Shown: one piece after another, positions 20,026-31,529 of the stretch
How the letters are laid out: each line of letters starts with the position of its first letter
How positions within the stretch are numbered: position 1 is the stretch's first letter
From: Ichthyophis bannanicus
Taxonomy: Eukaryota; Chordata; Amphibia; Gymnophiona; Ichthyophiidae
Direction of reading: 5' to 3'
DNA: 64,000 nt
NCBI GenBank assembly: GCA_033557465.1
Contig: CM066036.1
Location: 588,153,574 to 588,217,573, forward strand
Made by a program: the position numbers and the translations under genes
Notes under the pieces: model-generated
What the model was told of the DNA's origin: nothing
What the model saw: only the letters and a program-made list of their open reading frames with translations
Databases searched by the model: none

Positions 20026-22900
20026 TTAGAAACATGACGACAGAAAAAGACCACATGGCCTATCTAGTCTGTCCTTCCGTATCAACCACTACAACAGTCC
20101 CCTTTTTTCCTTTAGAGATCCTCTGTGTTTGTCCCATGCGTCTTTGAATTCAGATACTGTTCTCATCTCTACCACCTCCACTGGGAGACTATTCCACGGA
20201 TCCACCACTCTTTCCATAAAGAAACATTTCCACATATTACTCCTGAATCTATCCCCTTTCACCCTCATCCCATGTCCCCTAATAGCAGAGCTTGCTTTCA
20301 ATCGAAAGAGGCTCTCCTCCTGTGCATTTATGCCACGCAGATATTTAAATGTCTCAATCATATCACCTCTATACCGCCTTTCCTCTAAGGTGTACATATT
20401 AAGATTCTTAAGTCTGTCCTCATATGCTTTATAATGAAGACCACTAACCATTTTAGTAGCTATCCTCTGTACTGACTCCAACCTGTTTATATCCTTTTGA
20501 AGGTGCAGGCTCCAGAATTGCACAAAATACTCCAAATGAGGTCTCACCAAAGACTTATACAGAGGCACTATCACCTCCTTTCTTCTGCTGGCCATTCCTC
20601 TCCATATGCACCCAAGCATCCTTCTAGCTTTTGCTGTCGCCTTTTCTACCTGTTTAGCTACTTTAATATCATCAGACACAATCACGTCTAGGTCCCACTC
20701 TTCTTTAGTGGACAAAAGTACTTCATCCCCTATATTGCTCCCTTGGATTGCTGCAGTCCAAATGCATGACCTTGCATTATTTAACATTAAAACCCAGCTG
20801 TCAAATTCTAGACCATCAAGCTTAGCTAGATCCCTCCTCATGTTATTTACACCATCCTGGGTGTGTTTACTCTATTGCAGATTTTGGTATCACCCACAAA
20901 AAGGCAAACCTTACCAGACAGCCCTTCCGCTATATCACTAACAAAGATGTAAAAAGAATCGGACCAAGGACAGATCCCTGGGGCACACCGCTGGTAACCT
21001 CCTTCTCCTTAGAGTGAGCTCCATTTACCTGTACCCTTTGTCACCTCCCACTCAACCAATTTCTAACCCAAGTAGTAACTTTAGGGTCTATCCCTAGGGT
21101 GCTCAGTTTGTTTATATGTGAAGAACAGTGTCAAAGGCTTTACTGAATTCTAAATATACCACATTAGGGCTCTCCCTCGGTCCAACTCCCTGGTCACCCA
21201 GTCAAAGAAAGCAATCATATTTGTCTGGCAAGACCTGCCTCTGGTGAATCCATGCTGCCTCGGATTTGGTAATCCATTGGACTACACATACCTCACTATT
21301 TTCTCTTTCAGCAGTGCTTCCAATAATTTACTCAACACTGAGTTTAAACTAACAGGCCTGTAGTTTTCAACCACTTCCTTATTTCCGCTTTTGTTTAAAG
21401 GGACCACAGGTGCCTCTCTCCAGTCCTCTGGCACAACTCCAGACTCCAACGAGGCATTGAAAAGGTCAGTCAGTGGAGCTGCAAGAACGTCCCCAATTCC
21501 CTCAGTATTCTTGGGTGTATCCCATCTGGTCCCATCGCTTTGTCTACATTAAGTTTAGCTAGTTTCTCATGAACACAGTCTTCTGAAAATTGTTCAAGAT
21601 GTCACTTGCTTCTGTTCCTTTTTGTGGGCATTTTCTGAGGTCCTGCTCCTGGTTCTTCATCTGTGAACACAGAACAGAAATATTTGTTAAGCAATTCCAC
21701 ATTATCCTCATCAGCTTCTACATATTCCTCCCCTTCACCCTTGAATCTGACAATACCACTTTTACCCTTCCTCTTCTCACTAATATTTATTTATTTAGAC
21801 ACATTAATATATCTGAAAAATGTCTTTTCCCCCAATTTTATTGCATTGGCTATTTCCTTCTCTTTTTGAATTTTTGCTTTCCTGACTACCTTGCTAGCTT
21901 CTCTAAGTTTTTCCAAATATAGTTGCCTGTCTTCCTCTCTCTGTGATCTCTTATTTCATGAAGGCCTCCTTCTTTTTCTTCACCTTTTCAGCTACTTCTT
22001 TTGAAAATCATAGCGGTCTCCTTTTCCATTTATCTTTATTTACCATTTTAACAAAAAAGGTTGGTTGTCCTTAAAATATCCCCTTTCAGTTTTGCCCACT
22101 GTTTTTCTACATTCCCTAGCTGTTCTCATCCCGCTAACGACTCCCTGAGGTATTGGCCCATCTTGGCAAAGTTAGTTTTCCTAAAGTCTAAGACCCTCAC
22201 TTTTGAATGGATTTTATCAGCCTTAGTCGTAATACTGAACCACACCATCTGGTGATCACTGGATGCAAAATGATCTCCCACTGTAACATCAGAAACACTT
22301 TCACCATTGGTAAGCACAACGTCCAGTAAGGCTCCTTCACATGTGGGTTCTGTTACCAGTTGCCTGAATAATTCTCCCTGTAGAGAATCCAGGATCTTCT
22401 TACTTCTAGATAATACTGCAGCAGGGATGTGCCAATCAACATCTGGCATATTGAAATCCCCTATCAGTAGCAATGCTGCATATATCTTCAATTAACTCTC
22501 CGTCCACCTCTTCTCCCTATGAAGGAGGTCTATATATCACGCCAATGCCAATCCTTCTCTTTCCCTCTTTCTAGTTTAACCCACAGTGCCTCCTCTCTCC
22601 CTTTTATGCCCTGTATTACTATAGCTTTAATATTAATTTTTTACATATAGTGCCACTCCTCTTCCCCTTCTTCCTAACCTGTCCTTTCTGAATAAAATAT
22701 AGCCTGGTATAGTTACATCCCAGTCATGGTTGTCCTTGAACCATGTCTCTGTTACCACCACTAAATCCAAGTCAGCCTCTCCCATTAAAGCCCCAACATC
22801 TTGGATACTATTTCCCATGCTATGGGCATTTATACACACTGCTTTCCATATCTTGCCCCTTTTAACCATTTCCATGAAGGTATTTAATGTTTCACTTACC
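20026..22900 (-). pseudogene. CR1-like LINE (family B) ORF2: endonuclease and reverse transcriptase
   Basis: The minus-strand reading starts at about 22875 with the APE endonuclease: NAHSMGNSIQDVGALM, VVVTETWF and GGVALYV-like RGVALYVKN. LLIGDFNMPDVDW and SSDHQMVWFS follow at 22126-22491. Degraded reverse-transcriptase sequence between 22100 and 20850 is in several frames. The terminal part is intact at 20089-20841: KARRMLGCIWRGM, VRPHLEYFVQFW, YTLEERRYRGDMIETFKYL and VVDPWNSLPVEVV. The CATGTTTCTA tail is at 20026. Many breaks make it inactive. Confidence 0.9.
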
Positions 22901-22982
22901 AGGGGCTTTCACTTACCTGGAGACTTTCTTCACCCATTCCCAACAAATCTAGTAAACCCTCTTCAGTAGGTTAGCCACTCTG

Positions 22983-23841
22983 CTACTGAAGACACGTCAA
23001 CCCTTCTTGGACAGATGGACACCATCTCTGCTCTGGAACCCTTGGAACAGCATCCCATGGTCCAGGAAACCAAAACATTCTCGATGACACCATCCACACA
23101 GCTATGCATTCATCTCCAAGAAGCGAGCCTTTACCCTCAACAGGGAGGATTGACAAGAACACCACCTGTGCTCCTATATGCTTCATCCTCTGTCCCCTAG
23201 CCATGAAGCCACTTTTGATCCACTCAGAGGGATACCTCGCAGTATCATTTGTGCCGACATGGATAAGCAACATCAGGTAATAGTCAGTAGGCTTGATGAG
23301 TCTCAGCAAACTATAACATCTTGGATTTTGGCACCAGGCAGTCAGCATACCTCTCTGGACATCAAGACTGGTCGGCAGATGGACACCTCAGTACCCCTCA
23401 AAAGAGAGCTGCAAACCACCATTACCCTTCGCTTCCTTGTGGTCACTGACTTTGCAACTTTGGGGTGCTTGAGCTCTGTTTCTTCACTTTCAAGGGATGT
23501 TTTCACCTCCTCTACTTCCAGGGCTGCATAATGGTTCTTCAATTCAAGGGCTGAAGGAGTTGGATTGGTGATTCTGCAGGCCCTGGAGACTCGTGTCCAA
23601 ACTTCACCTTTCTACAGGCTCCTATCTTCTTCTCTGCTGGAGAGCTTGGATGTTGCAAGAAGCATTTTATCAATGTACTTCTCAATGTCTGAATGCTCCT
23701 CAGCCTCACCACCTCTTCTCTGAGCTCCTCCACCTGTTTCCTGAGAGGTATTGGGATACTTGGCATTGGGATCTCTGGCTGGACAGAGGCAGAAGCTGTA
23801 ATGGGGGAAACAGCTTTGGCAATATGATTTTTCCCAATCAT
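22983..23841 (-). pseudogene. CR1-like LINE (family B) ORF1 with SGNH-esterase-like region
   Basis: At 23539-23841 an N-terminal part has a short heptad-like RKQVEELREEVVRLRSI segment (putative coiled coil). At 23342-23542 RRVMVVCSSLLRGTE replaces the SGNH block I (GDSLLRG), so the Ser site is altered. At 22983-23348 LIHVGTNDTAR is the GxND block and HIGAQVVFLSILPV follows. Esterase domains of this kind are known in CR1/L3 ORF1 proteins. Frame changes separate the parts. It precedes ORF2 on the same strand. Confidence 0.85.
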
Positions 23842-23879
23842 TGTTCAGTTGGTGGAGCTTAGGTACCTGTTGAAGCTAA

Positions 23880-24562
23880 AGAGAGAGAGACCTACCAAAG
23901 TACCAGCCGGTTTCCCAGCTGTCCTTTCAGAGAAAAGCAGTTAAATATCTTATAAGTGTGTTCTAAATTTGCTGTTCCAAGTCCCTGTGTGTAGCTAATC
24001 CGGGAGGTGCCCTATAAAGCAAGACTGCTCACATTGGTGGGTGGGAGTTGGGGGGTAGGGAGGGAACTAATAATTGATGAGGTGTCAGTAGCTTCAAAGA
24101 GCTGAGAAAGAAACTAAAAGCAGAGCTTTAAACTTACACCACTAAAGAAACTATTTCCCCTTATGAATTAAAGCACCAAAGAGAATGTAACTTTGTTTTA
24201 AAAATGTACCAAAGCCCTTTTAAGAACTCTCAGGCAGACAGCTAGTAATTAAAAAGCCTCATACATTTACCTTTGCTTGAAATGTAGAACCCCTGTTAGG
24301 AATGCCTCAACAGTGCAAGGCTCTGAGGACTTTTATGCAGACCTCAGTTCTTTCACAGGCTAATCAGGACTACTAACTCCTGATGAAGTGTCAGCAGCTG
24401 AGAAAGATACTAAAGGCAGAGCTTTAAACCTACACCACTAAAGAAACTCTTTCCTCTTTTGAATTAAAGCACCAAAAAGAATGCAACTTTGTTTTAAAAA
24501 TGTACCAAAGCCCTTTTAAGAACTCTCAGGCAGAGAGTTAATAATTAAAAGATCTCATGTGT
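23880..24562 (-). promoter_or_regulatory. CR1 family B 5' UTR with two repeat units
   Basis: Directly upstream of ORF1 on the minus strand lie two direct repeats, 24076-24262 and 24382-24558, about 300 bp apart. They share blocks such as AGAGCTTTAAAC and TGTACCAAAGCCCTTTTAAG. Tandem 5' UTR units act as promoters in some LINEs. That role here is inference. Confidence 0.6.
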
Positions 24563-26434
24563 CATTGGAAAACACACAAATATAGGAAATTGTTCTTTTT
24601 CCTTCTCCAACTCTCCCCAATGACTAGGCAGTTTAGTTCAAATCTTCATTTGGTAAAGCTACACAACACACATGCATCTTTTTTAAATTTTAGAATCAAA
24701 GAGCCAAAGACAGACATTTTTGTGAGGATTTTCAGCAAAATCCTCACTGTTTAAAAGGGGAAACTGCGCTTTCAAAAAGACAGAGCACCTACCTTCTCCC
24801 TTGTGAATGAAAAGAAATAACCAGCAACAGGTGAGGCCACTTAGAAACCAGGGGAAATATTAATCAAAAAATGTCAGGGATTAATCAAGCCCATTTTATG
24901 GACACTAAACCATGGCACATTAAGTGCAAAGACATCGCAGTACCGGTTGGGGGGCGTGGCCCGCATTTCCCTGCTAGGGACACGCAGCGCCAATCACTAA
25001 TATGGGGCGCTATTACCAATGGGTGCAAATAGCCTCAGCTATTGAGTTGGAAGTAATTGCTCCTATGCTAATTGCAAGACATACCATTAGTGTGCGGTGT
25101 ATACTTATGCGCTGATGACACTGTACTTACCAAACCCATTCTTCATCCCAACCTTCCCATTTTGCCCTCCATGATGCAATTCACAGTTAGCGTGGAAATC
25201 AGCTCCTGCTAACTGTGAGGGCTGTGTGCTAACAGTTACCACAGGCTGCAGCATGTGCCAAAACCCATGCTAACTGCACAGCACATTTTAGCAAAAGGCC
25301 CCCTATGTTGATCAAGCATCTGCAAACCTAGTTAGAGGCTATTATGGTCCGTTACAGTCTACTACTTGTGAATTGTTTGCATGGATGTCAAACGTTATGC
25401 ATATATTATCTATCAGCTAGTGATCTCTCCCAAGATTCAACGTAAGGCTTAGAAATTCGGTTGATAATAATGCAATGTCTTAGTCCTTCTCTACCATGAA
25501 ATTCATCTTCTCCTCGTCAGATAATCACATGCAGTCCTGTAAGCATTTTCTCTGCTAATGGGAAAATTGCTTTGGGGTTCAGTTTACTTTTAAACATTTT
25601 GGAGGAAGAACAGGAATAGCAGTCCATTAACACAACTAACTGATTAAACTTCCATAGCAATTACCGCTTAACTTGGCATTCACTATTTTTATAACACAGC
25701 ATTTATGTCCTGTACCAATTCTCTAGGATGTTTTAATGGCAGCAAGTTTTATCTGTTTTATATCCCATAGAATTCTCTGCGAAACTGCACTAGTTTACAA
25801 TAATTTTATTACTTTATTAATTAAACGTTTTCCAACAAGCTAGCTGTGGCATTTCTTATCATCAAGGGTTCCATTAGTTTTTAATGGTGTGAGACAAAAT
25901 TACCATTTACTCACATGCAATTTAAAAAGCATCATTAACACAAGAAAAGTACCAGGTGGAATTTCTAATAGATACTGTTTTTCATTTTTGTTTTTTATTT
26001 AAAAGGAATGACTGAGTTTGAGGTTCTTCAGCTAGAGCATATTTTGAGAAGCCCTGTTTTGTTTTTATACTGTGCACAATTCAATGTAGACCACTTCTGA
26101 TTGTGTTACCACGTCAGTGTTTTACTTACGAGAATGCATCATCGTTTCCATGTGATATCTCAACAGGATTGTGTTTACATGAACAACATCAAGCAGTTAA
26201 AAACAGGAGTATGGAAGGATGCATGAATGCAAGTATTTCCACGGGAGAGGCTTACTTAATATATAGTAGTTACAGTAAGGTTAATTCTATTTCTATTGCT
26301 CTGTTAGAGATACATAATCCCTGTTCCCTGGATCTTACTGTCTAGTTGAAGCATACAAACAAGAAAATAATTTTCTAGTGATCATTTCGCTATTACAGTA
26401 AAAGCACCAAGAAGAGGAATAGTTAAGGTCTTTG
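24563..26434. other. 1.9 kb without a gene, one MITE-like stretch
   Basis: The part 24880-25305 ends with TTTTAGCAAAAGGCCCCCTA. It is rich in GCTAAC words, like non-autonomous DNA transposons elsewhere here, but a clean inverted partner was not found. The rest is AT-rich unique-looking sequence. Confidence 0.4.
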
Positions 26435-26916
26435 GATTTAAAAGCAAGGATTTAAAAAGTGATGGGTCCATAGTCAGAGACAGCGCTCAGCATTCTTACA
26501 GCGGCTGGCCACCACAGCTGAAACTGAAACTAGATATTCAACACTGGAGCCTATCTGGCTTCCGGTGCCGAATATACAGTTTCACCACTGATGTATTTGC
26601 TATCTGGTTAGTGGTGATTTCCAGTTGCTAAGCAGATAGCAAATCTACATAAAGTTAGGACAGCCATTGACCCATCCTAATTTTATGTGGGCAGTAATCC
26701 AGGTTAGTGGACTGAAAATAGCTGCTTACTTGATTACTGCTGAGCCAGCCATTATACCGCCTACAGACTGCCTCAGTACTGCCCAGACAGCGTTGCAGTG
26801 GCCAGACGAGACATTCATTAGTACTGTTGAGTAGTGTCACTGAGTAGCTCGCTCAGCAAGGTTTATCCAGTTAGCAGATCCTCCTAATTGGATAAACCCC
26901 TTTGAATATTGGCCTC
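26435..26916. repeat. MITE-like palindromic region
   Basis: Contains inverted words such as TATCTGGTTAGTGG / CCAGTTAGCAG and ends GGATAAACCCCTTTGAATATTGG. Similar 'TTGAATAT...' and 'TATCTGGATAG' phrases occur at 54713-55140 and 56950-57260. Termini and target duplication are not clear. Confidence 0.4.
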
Positions 26917-27116
26917 TGCATCTTTAAATAGCACTTGAATTCTCTCAAGGTGTCTTTTAAACTTTCCCACCTTTAAAGATGCTTGAGAAGGTGGGATATA
27001 AGTGTGAGCTGTGGGAGGTAAAAACTGCTTTATTTCCGTAGCATGGTTGGGAATACCTTCTCCCATGTGGGTGAGGACAGAGTCAGAAAGCAATGTTTGG
27101 TCTTCTTTACAGTTGC

Positions 27117-27355
27117 AAATGATTACAGCCACGCCATCCTGAGTGCATCCAATCTCAGAAGCTAAGCTATTAATACTTGGACGGGTCATCAGCTTGGGAT
27201 ATCAGGTGCTGTAGATTTAGTGTACAGTAGAAAGGCCGGGCAATGTCCTTCTGGTCACATCTTGCCAAGAAAACACAGGGGATAGTCTCAACATGGACAA
27301 CTATCCACAGGGTCCTCAGGAATCGGTATTGACTCGACAACGCTTAACACAAATC
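27117..27355 (+). repeat. 5S-rRNA-derived SINE (SINE3 type)
   Basis: The head reads ACAGCCACGCCATCCTGAGT, then CCAATCTCAGAAGCTAAGC, TACTTGGACGGGTCATCAGC and TATCAGGTGCTGTAG. This is a diverged vertebrate 5S rRNA with the internal polymerase III control region. The tail TTGCCAAGAAAACACAGGGG ... GACTCGACAACGC resembles the tail of the tRNA-headed SINE at 1098. It is a retroposon, not a 5S gene: the head is mutated and the tail is foreign. Confidence 0.85.
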
Positions 27356-27404
27356 GAGGATATGATTTGATTGTTTTTATCTTTCATATTTTGTTGTTTA
27401 GATT

Positions 27405-27535
27405 GAGTCTGCTTGTGTGTCTGCAAACACATAGCCCAAAAGGCTAAGGAATGCCTAAAACAACCCTTGCTCAGGTGGGGGCTGGGGGGGGAGGGGGCAT
27501 TTTGTTCCATGACTGCCTGCCTAACTTGTTTGGAT
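27405..27535 (+). repeat. Unnamed repeat, copy 1
   Basis: Shares CTGCTTGTGTGTCTGCAAAC, a GCCCAAAAGG block, a G-rich run and CTTGTTTGGATATCTTA with 28826-28950. An L2-like tail follows (27536-27675, ending AATAAATAAATA). Confidence 0.7.
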
Positions 27536-27675
27536 ATCTTACTTTTTCCCTACTCTGTCCTCAAGGCACATATGAATTTGTCATATATGAATTTATATTT
27601 GAGGTAAACTGCATTGAATGATCTACATCATATTGACAACATATAAGATTTTATAAGTGAATAAATAAATATGGC
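27536..27675 (+). repeat. L2-like or SINE 3' tail
   Basis: Contains GAGGTAAACTGCATTGAATG and ends TGAATAAATAAATA, the usual L2-driven ending. No coding sequence. Confidence 0.45.
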
Positions 27676-27896
27676 TAGAAAAGGAACAAGATGTAGAACT
27701 TGGGAAGGCTTTTTCAGGCGCATGGTGGCAGAAAGTAGAAAACGTGAAGTCTGGTGGTGGAAGAGTTCACAAAAAGGTCCATATTCAAAAATGTTTTCAA
27801 GTTAACACTGGCTAGTTAATTTTTTTTCCTTCTGGCTGACTAAATCTGTGTTGAATGAGCACAAATAAGCTCCCAAGGGTTAACGATATGAAACCA

Positions 27897-28366
27897 ATCT
27901 AAAGAATTAACCCCAATAGGCACTCAATAACAGTATGTTTGTGTTTATCCAGGAAAAACACCACTAGCTTTCTGGAGCAACTTTGTGCCATTCCATTTCC
28001 CGAGATGGCTCGCTCCTGATCCACACGGATCCTGTGAATGTGAAAGTGTGGAGATGCAGATAAGATATATTATAGCCCCGAAGCAGAACCTAATGATTTT
28101 ATTCTCATTCTGAAGCACAGTACTGTGTCGGCAGTGGTAACTTCATTCAATAGCGGTGATGTTGGCTCGGTTGATTTAAATATGAAATGGAGCAATGACT
28201 ATTGATAGACTGTGCTTGTTATACGCTAAATCAAATTAAAATTGACTGGTTTATACCTGACATTAATGAAATTGTGTTCAAAATAAAAAAGGGCCGCCAC
28301 AAATGTAATTATTTTTCACATTAATTGTTATTAGGTACCTATTGGGGTTAATTTTTTAGATTAACA
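27897..28366. mobile_element. 470-bp element with terminal inverted repeats, class uncertain
   Basis: The left end TCTAAAGAATTAACCCCAAT is inverted at the right end (ATTGGGGTTAATTTTTTAGA), with CAATC on both outer flanks. The interior carries the palindromic phrase AAGCACAGTACTGTGTCGGC, resembling ACACAGTACTATGTCTGC at 45897. No open frame. Confidence 0.6.
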
Positions 28367-28825
28367 ATCTGTGAACACAGCTTGGGGAACAGTTTGGGGC
28401 TTTGGAGGGATTTTGCTACTTCAGTTGTTTTTGTTTGTTGTGTTTTTTGAAGTAGAGAAAGGTATTGGGGAAAGAGGTCAGGGAGCCCTCAACTGAGTAC
28501 TAACTTTTGTTTTGGGGGTGGGTGAAAGGTAGATCAATGCATGCATCCCTTGGCCCTCTACAAATGTTTGTTTCATGTGCAGGAGGGAAGGGGGATTAGG
28601 ATACCTCTGAGCCAAGTTATTTCATTGCCTTTGCAGGAGGAATGTTCCATTGAACAGTGTTTTTTTCTTTAAACTTAACTGGTTAACAGTGATTTTCAGC
28701 ATTATCTAGCTGTCTTTTGCACCAGACACGTTAACTTTATCTGGCCTTTCAGAATATACTCAGCTGAAGACTAAACCAAAAGGTGGTCAGAAGAATTGGG
28801 TAAGCAGGGCGCCATGCTACCCTTG
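28367..28825. other. No gene recognised
   Basis: Unique-looking sequence between the inverted-repeat element and the second copy of the unnamed repeat. Confidence 0.4.
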
Positions 28826-28950
28826 AATCTGCTTGTGTGTCTGCAAACACATTGCCCAAAAGGTTAAGGGATACCAAAAGCTCAGGGGGAGGGGGAGCAT
28901 TTTGTTCCATGACTGCCCTGCCGAACTTGTTTGGATATCTTATGGCAGTT
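28826..28950 (+). repeat. Unnamed repeat, copy 2
   Basis: Second copy of the 27405-27535 repeat in the same orientation 1.4 kb away, with a shortened G-rich segment. The sequence after it differs, so the shared unit is about 120 bp. Confidence 0.7.
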
Positions 28951-29225
28951 CAAGGCGAGTTACTATTAAACATACATACTTCCACAAAAACTACAACTAC
29001 TACGAATCATTTGTATACCGGTACAAGGAGTACGCAACGCTGTACATATACATTAGATGTAAGACACGGTCCCTGCTCATCAGAGTTTACAATCCCTAGC
29101 AAAACTAGGGACAACACAATAAGCATGAATATACAAAACATAATAATACAGTGTAATTACAAAGGTATTGGGTCTATGTCAGACATATTTAAAGATCTGA
29201 TCAAACAAATATGTCTTTAAATTTC
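28951..29225. repeat. SINE/LINE tail-like sequence
   Basis: GTTCAAGGCGAGTTA, CACGGTCCCTGCTCATCAGA and GTTTACAATCCC are phrases of vertebrate SINE/L2 tails. GTTCAAGGCGAGTTA also occurs at 55645 beside a SINE. Probably minus-strand. Confidence 0.4.
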
Positions 29226-30265
29226 CTGCAAAATGTTAACACCTCAGGTATCCCTCGCAGTTCCAGCAGCGACTAGTTCCATAGAGAAGGAGAATGAGGA
29301 AAATACTTGTGTTTTACATGACGTTTACCCATTACCATTGCAGGATCAGAATATTTATACTGCATACACGGCCTCAGAGGCCAGTGGAGAGTCGCAAGCA
29401 AAACCTCCGATTTTGCGTAATTATAGTCAAGTTGTGTTTAGAAAATCAATGAGTTGTTTCTGAAATCTAGTGTATGTGGGTAAAGGTCATCCTGGGTGGA
29501 AAAGGGGGCATATATCATTAAATCATTGGCATACAAGTGATAATTTTAATGCTAAAAGACTGAATTATCTTTGTCTCAAAGGGCTTAATTCACCCAAAAT
29601 CAGGATCTAGAAATGCCTCCATCAGAATGATTTGTTACTTTCAGCACAGATAATAATCACATCTTATGTAAAAAAAAAAAAAAAAGGATTCAGAGACCAT
29701 GTATATCTTTCAAAAGTTGCATGAATACCATATAGGTGCCTAGCGGCATAAAGGAGTAACCTAGGGTGGCAGGGCAGGCGCCCCCTGCTTTGCTGCTCTG
29801 TGTGAATGATTATTGTGCTGCCACCATTCCCTGATAGATTCTATTGAAGCCCTTCACAGGCTTCTCTTTTTGCTTCCAAAATAACTTTATGGTTATCTGA
29901 ATAGTTTGCTCATGTAGCAGCATTGACGGAATGTGTCTAAATTTCTGGTGGGTGAAGCTGGTACACTTGTTCCCCACCATGCCAATCATAGACAAGTAGT
30001 TCTTATGTGGGCTGGAGCACTTTCTTTAAATGTTCTTATGCCTAAATATTTCATACTCAACACAAAGGCCTCAGGGTTGGCTGGCATGCCTTACATACAA
30101 GTGAATTAATTATGTACCAGAGAAAAATTCAACTAACAAAATACAGATGTTATCAACATGTAAATTCTGTGTGTGATTCTGTGTTCAAAGTCAGAGGCTT
30201 TGAACTGGGTCCCAGGAGATTATATACTGAGTTATTAATATTGTGTTATCAGATATTAAAATAGT
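29226..30265. other. No gene recognised
   Basis: One A run of about 15 lies near 29671. Short open frames have no motif. Confidence 0.4.
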
Positions 30266-31200
30266 TTGCAAACTTTTGGTGTTTCTTTTTCTGGTGTCTT
30301 TGCCTTTTTTGTTTGCTCTCTTTCTCTGTTGTCCTTATTTTCTGTTTTAGTTCTAGCCCTCCCTTTTATCTCTCCTTCAGAGTGGATGCCCATGTTCTCA
30401 GCCTTTCTTCTATCTTTCTGCTCTTCTCTTACCTTTCTCCTCTTTCTTCTTGCCTCCTTTTTCTGCTTGCCTGTCTTTATTCTTCCTCTTCCTCCTTTTT
30501 AGTACTTCTTCTCCGGTGCTCTGTACTCACCCTCTTTCTTCTACATAATCTTCCTCAATCCTTCCCCACTTCAAACCCAAGATAGTATCTCTCTCTTTTT
30601 CCTGCTCACCTTTCCAGTCTTCTCCCACTATCCCCCATCCTGTCTACTCCACCATGGTTCCAGTTTCTCTTTTCTTTCTTTCTACATTCAATAGCCAGTC
30701 CCTTTCCCTCCTATCCACCCAACCCTCTCCCCTTCTCCCTGGCCATGCCTTTTCTTCACTCCTCTGTCTGAACCCTTTGCCACATCCTCTTCATCCTTTG
30801 TTTCCCCTTCTCTGTTCCCATCCTAAGGTCAGTCTTTATTCTCTTCAGTCCCCAGTGATCTCTCTCCAGAGCTTGCAAATGCTTCTCCTCCCCATCCTCC
30901 TCCACTCCCTACCCATCCCAAAAGCTTCTCCCTCTAACATTTGAAGCTCTTCCCACATTTTTTCTCTCTCCATATTCCTGCCTTGCTTCAGTCAAAGTTC
31001 TCTCCACGTTTCCCTTACCCTCTGAAAGCTATCTCTGAATTGTCCATACCCCTGAAAACTCTTTCCACATTCTCCTCTCCCCCCCAAAACACATCTCTCT
31101 GCACTCTATTTACTTCTCCACTAATTTTCAACATTCTTGTAACCCCTGCCCCCAAACTCTCACCAGACCCTTTTTGTAATTCCTACTTTCTCTTCCTGTC
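30266..31200. repeat. Polypyrimidine-rich tract, 0.95 kb
   Basis: An almost continuous C/T-rich strand (TCTTTCTC, CCTCTTCCTCC and the like) gives long but meaningless Ser/Pro/Leu-rich frames. It may be a degenerate simple repeat. An L2-like 3' end follows at 31530. Confidence 0.6.
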
Positions 31201-31529
31201 ATCCTCTAGGTCCAACTCCAAGGGAGCAGTGGCAGCAGCCTGTTACGAAGGGGCTGAGCCGGCAGGAGAATCAGGAGCATTGCGCCCAGTTTAACAATTT
31301 GAACCCCACTCTGGTGTCAGGAGCAGTGGGTGGCATCAACCTGGCTTATTTTCTTTTTGGAATTCTTTCTCCAGGTTGTAGTGCATATTAAAGAGTTCAC
31401 TTCCAGTACACAGGTAAGTCTATCTGGACAGGGTAATGACTTGTACCTGCTTGCAACTTACACTAATCTCAGGTAAGTAATATAGAAAAAATTCAAATCC
31501 TTTTCAGCCCAGTCCTCATGTGTCAAGGA
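31201..31529. other. No gene recognised
   Basis: Short stretch between the pyrimidine tract and an L2 tail. It contains GGAGCAGTGGCAGCAGCCTG but no frame or repeat I can name. Confidence 0.35.

Noticed and set aside
27117..27240. Functional 5S rRNA gene
   Set aside because: The 5S-like sequence is mutated and joined to a SINE tail also found on a tRNA-headed element.
30313..31294. Several 80-117-codon frames in the pyrimidine tract
   Set aside because: Ser/Leu/Pro-rich translations of C/T-rich DNA in all three frames. No protein motif.
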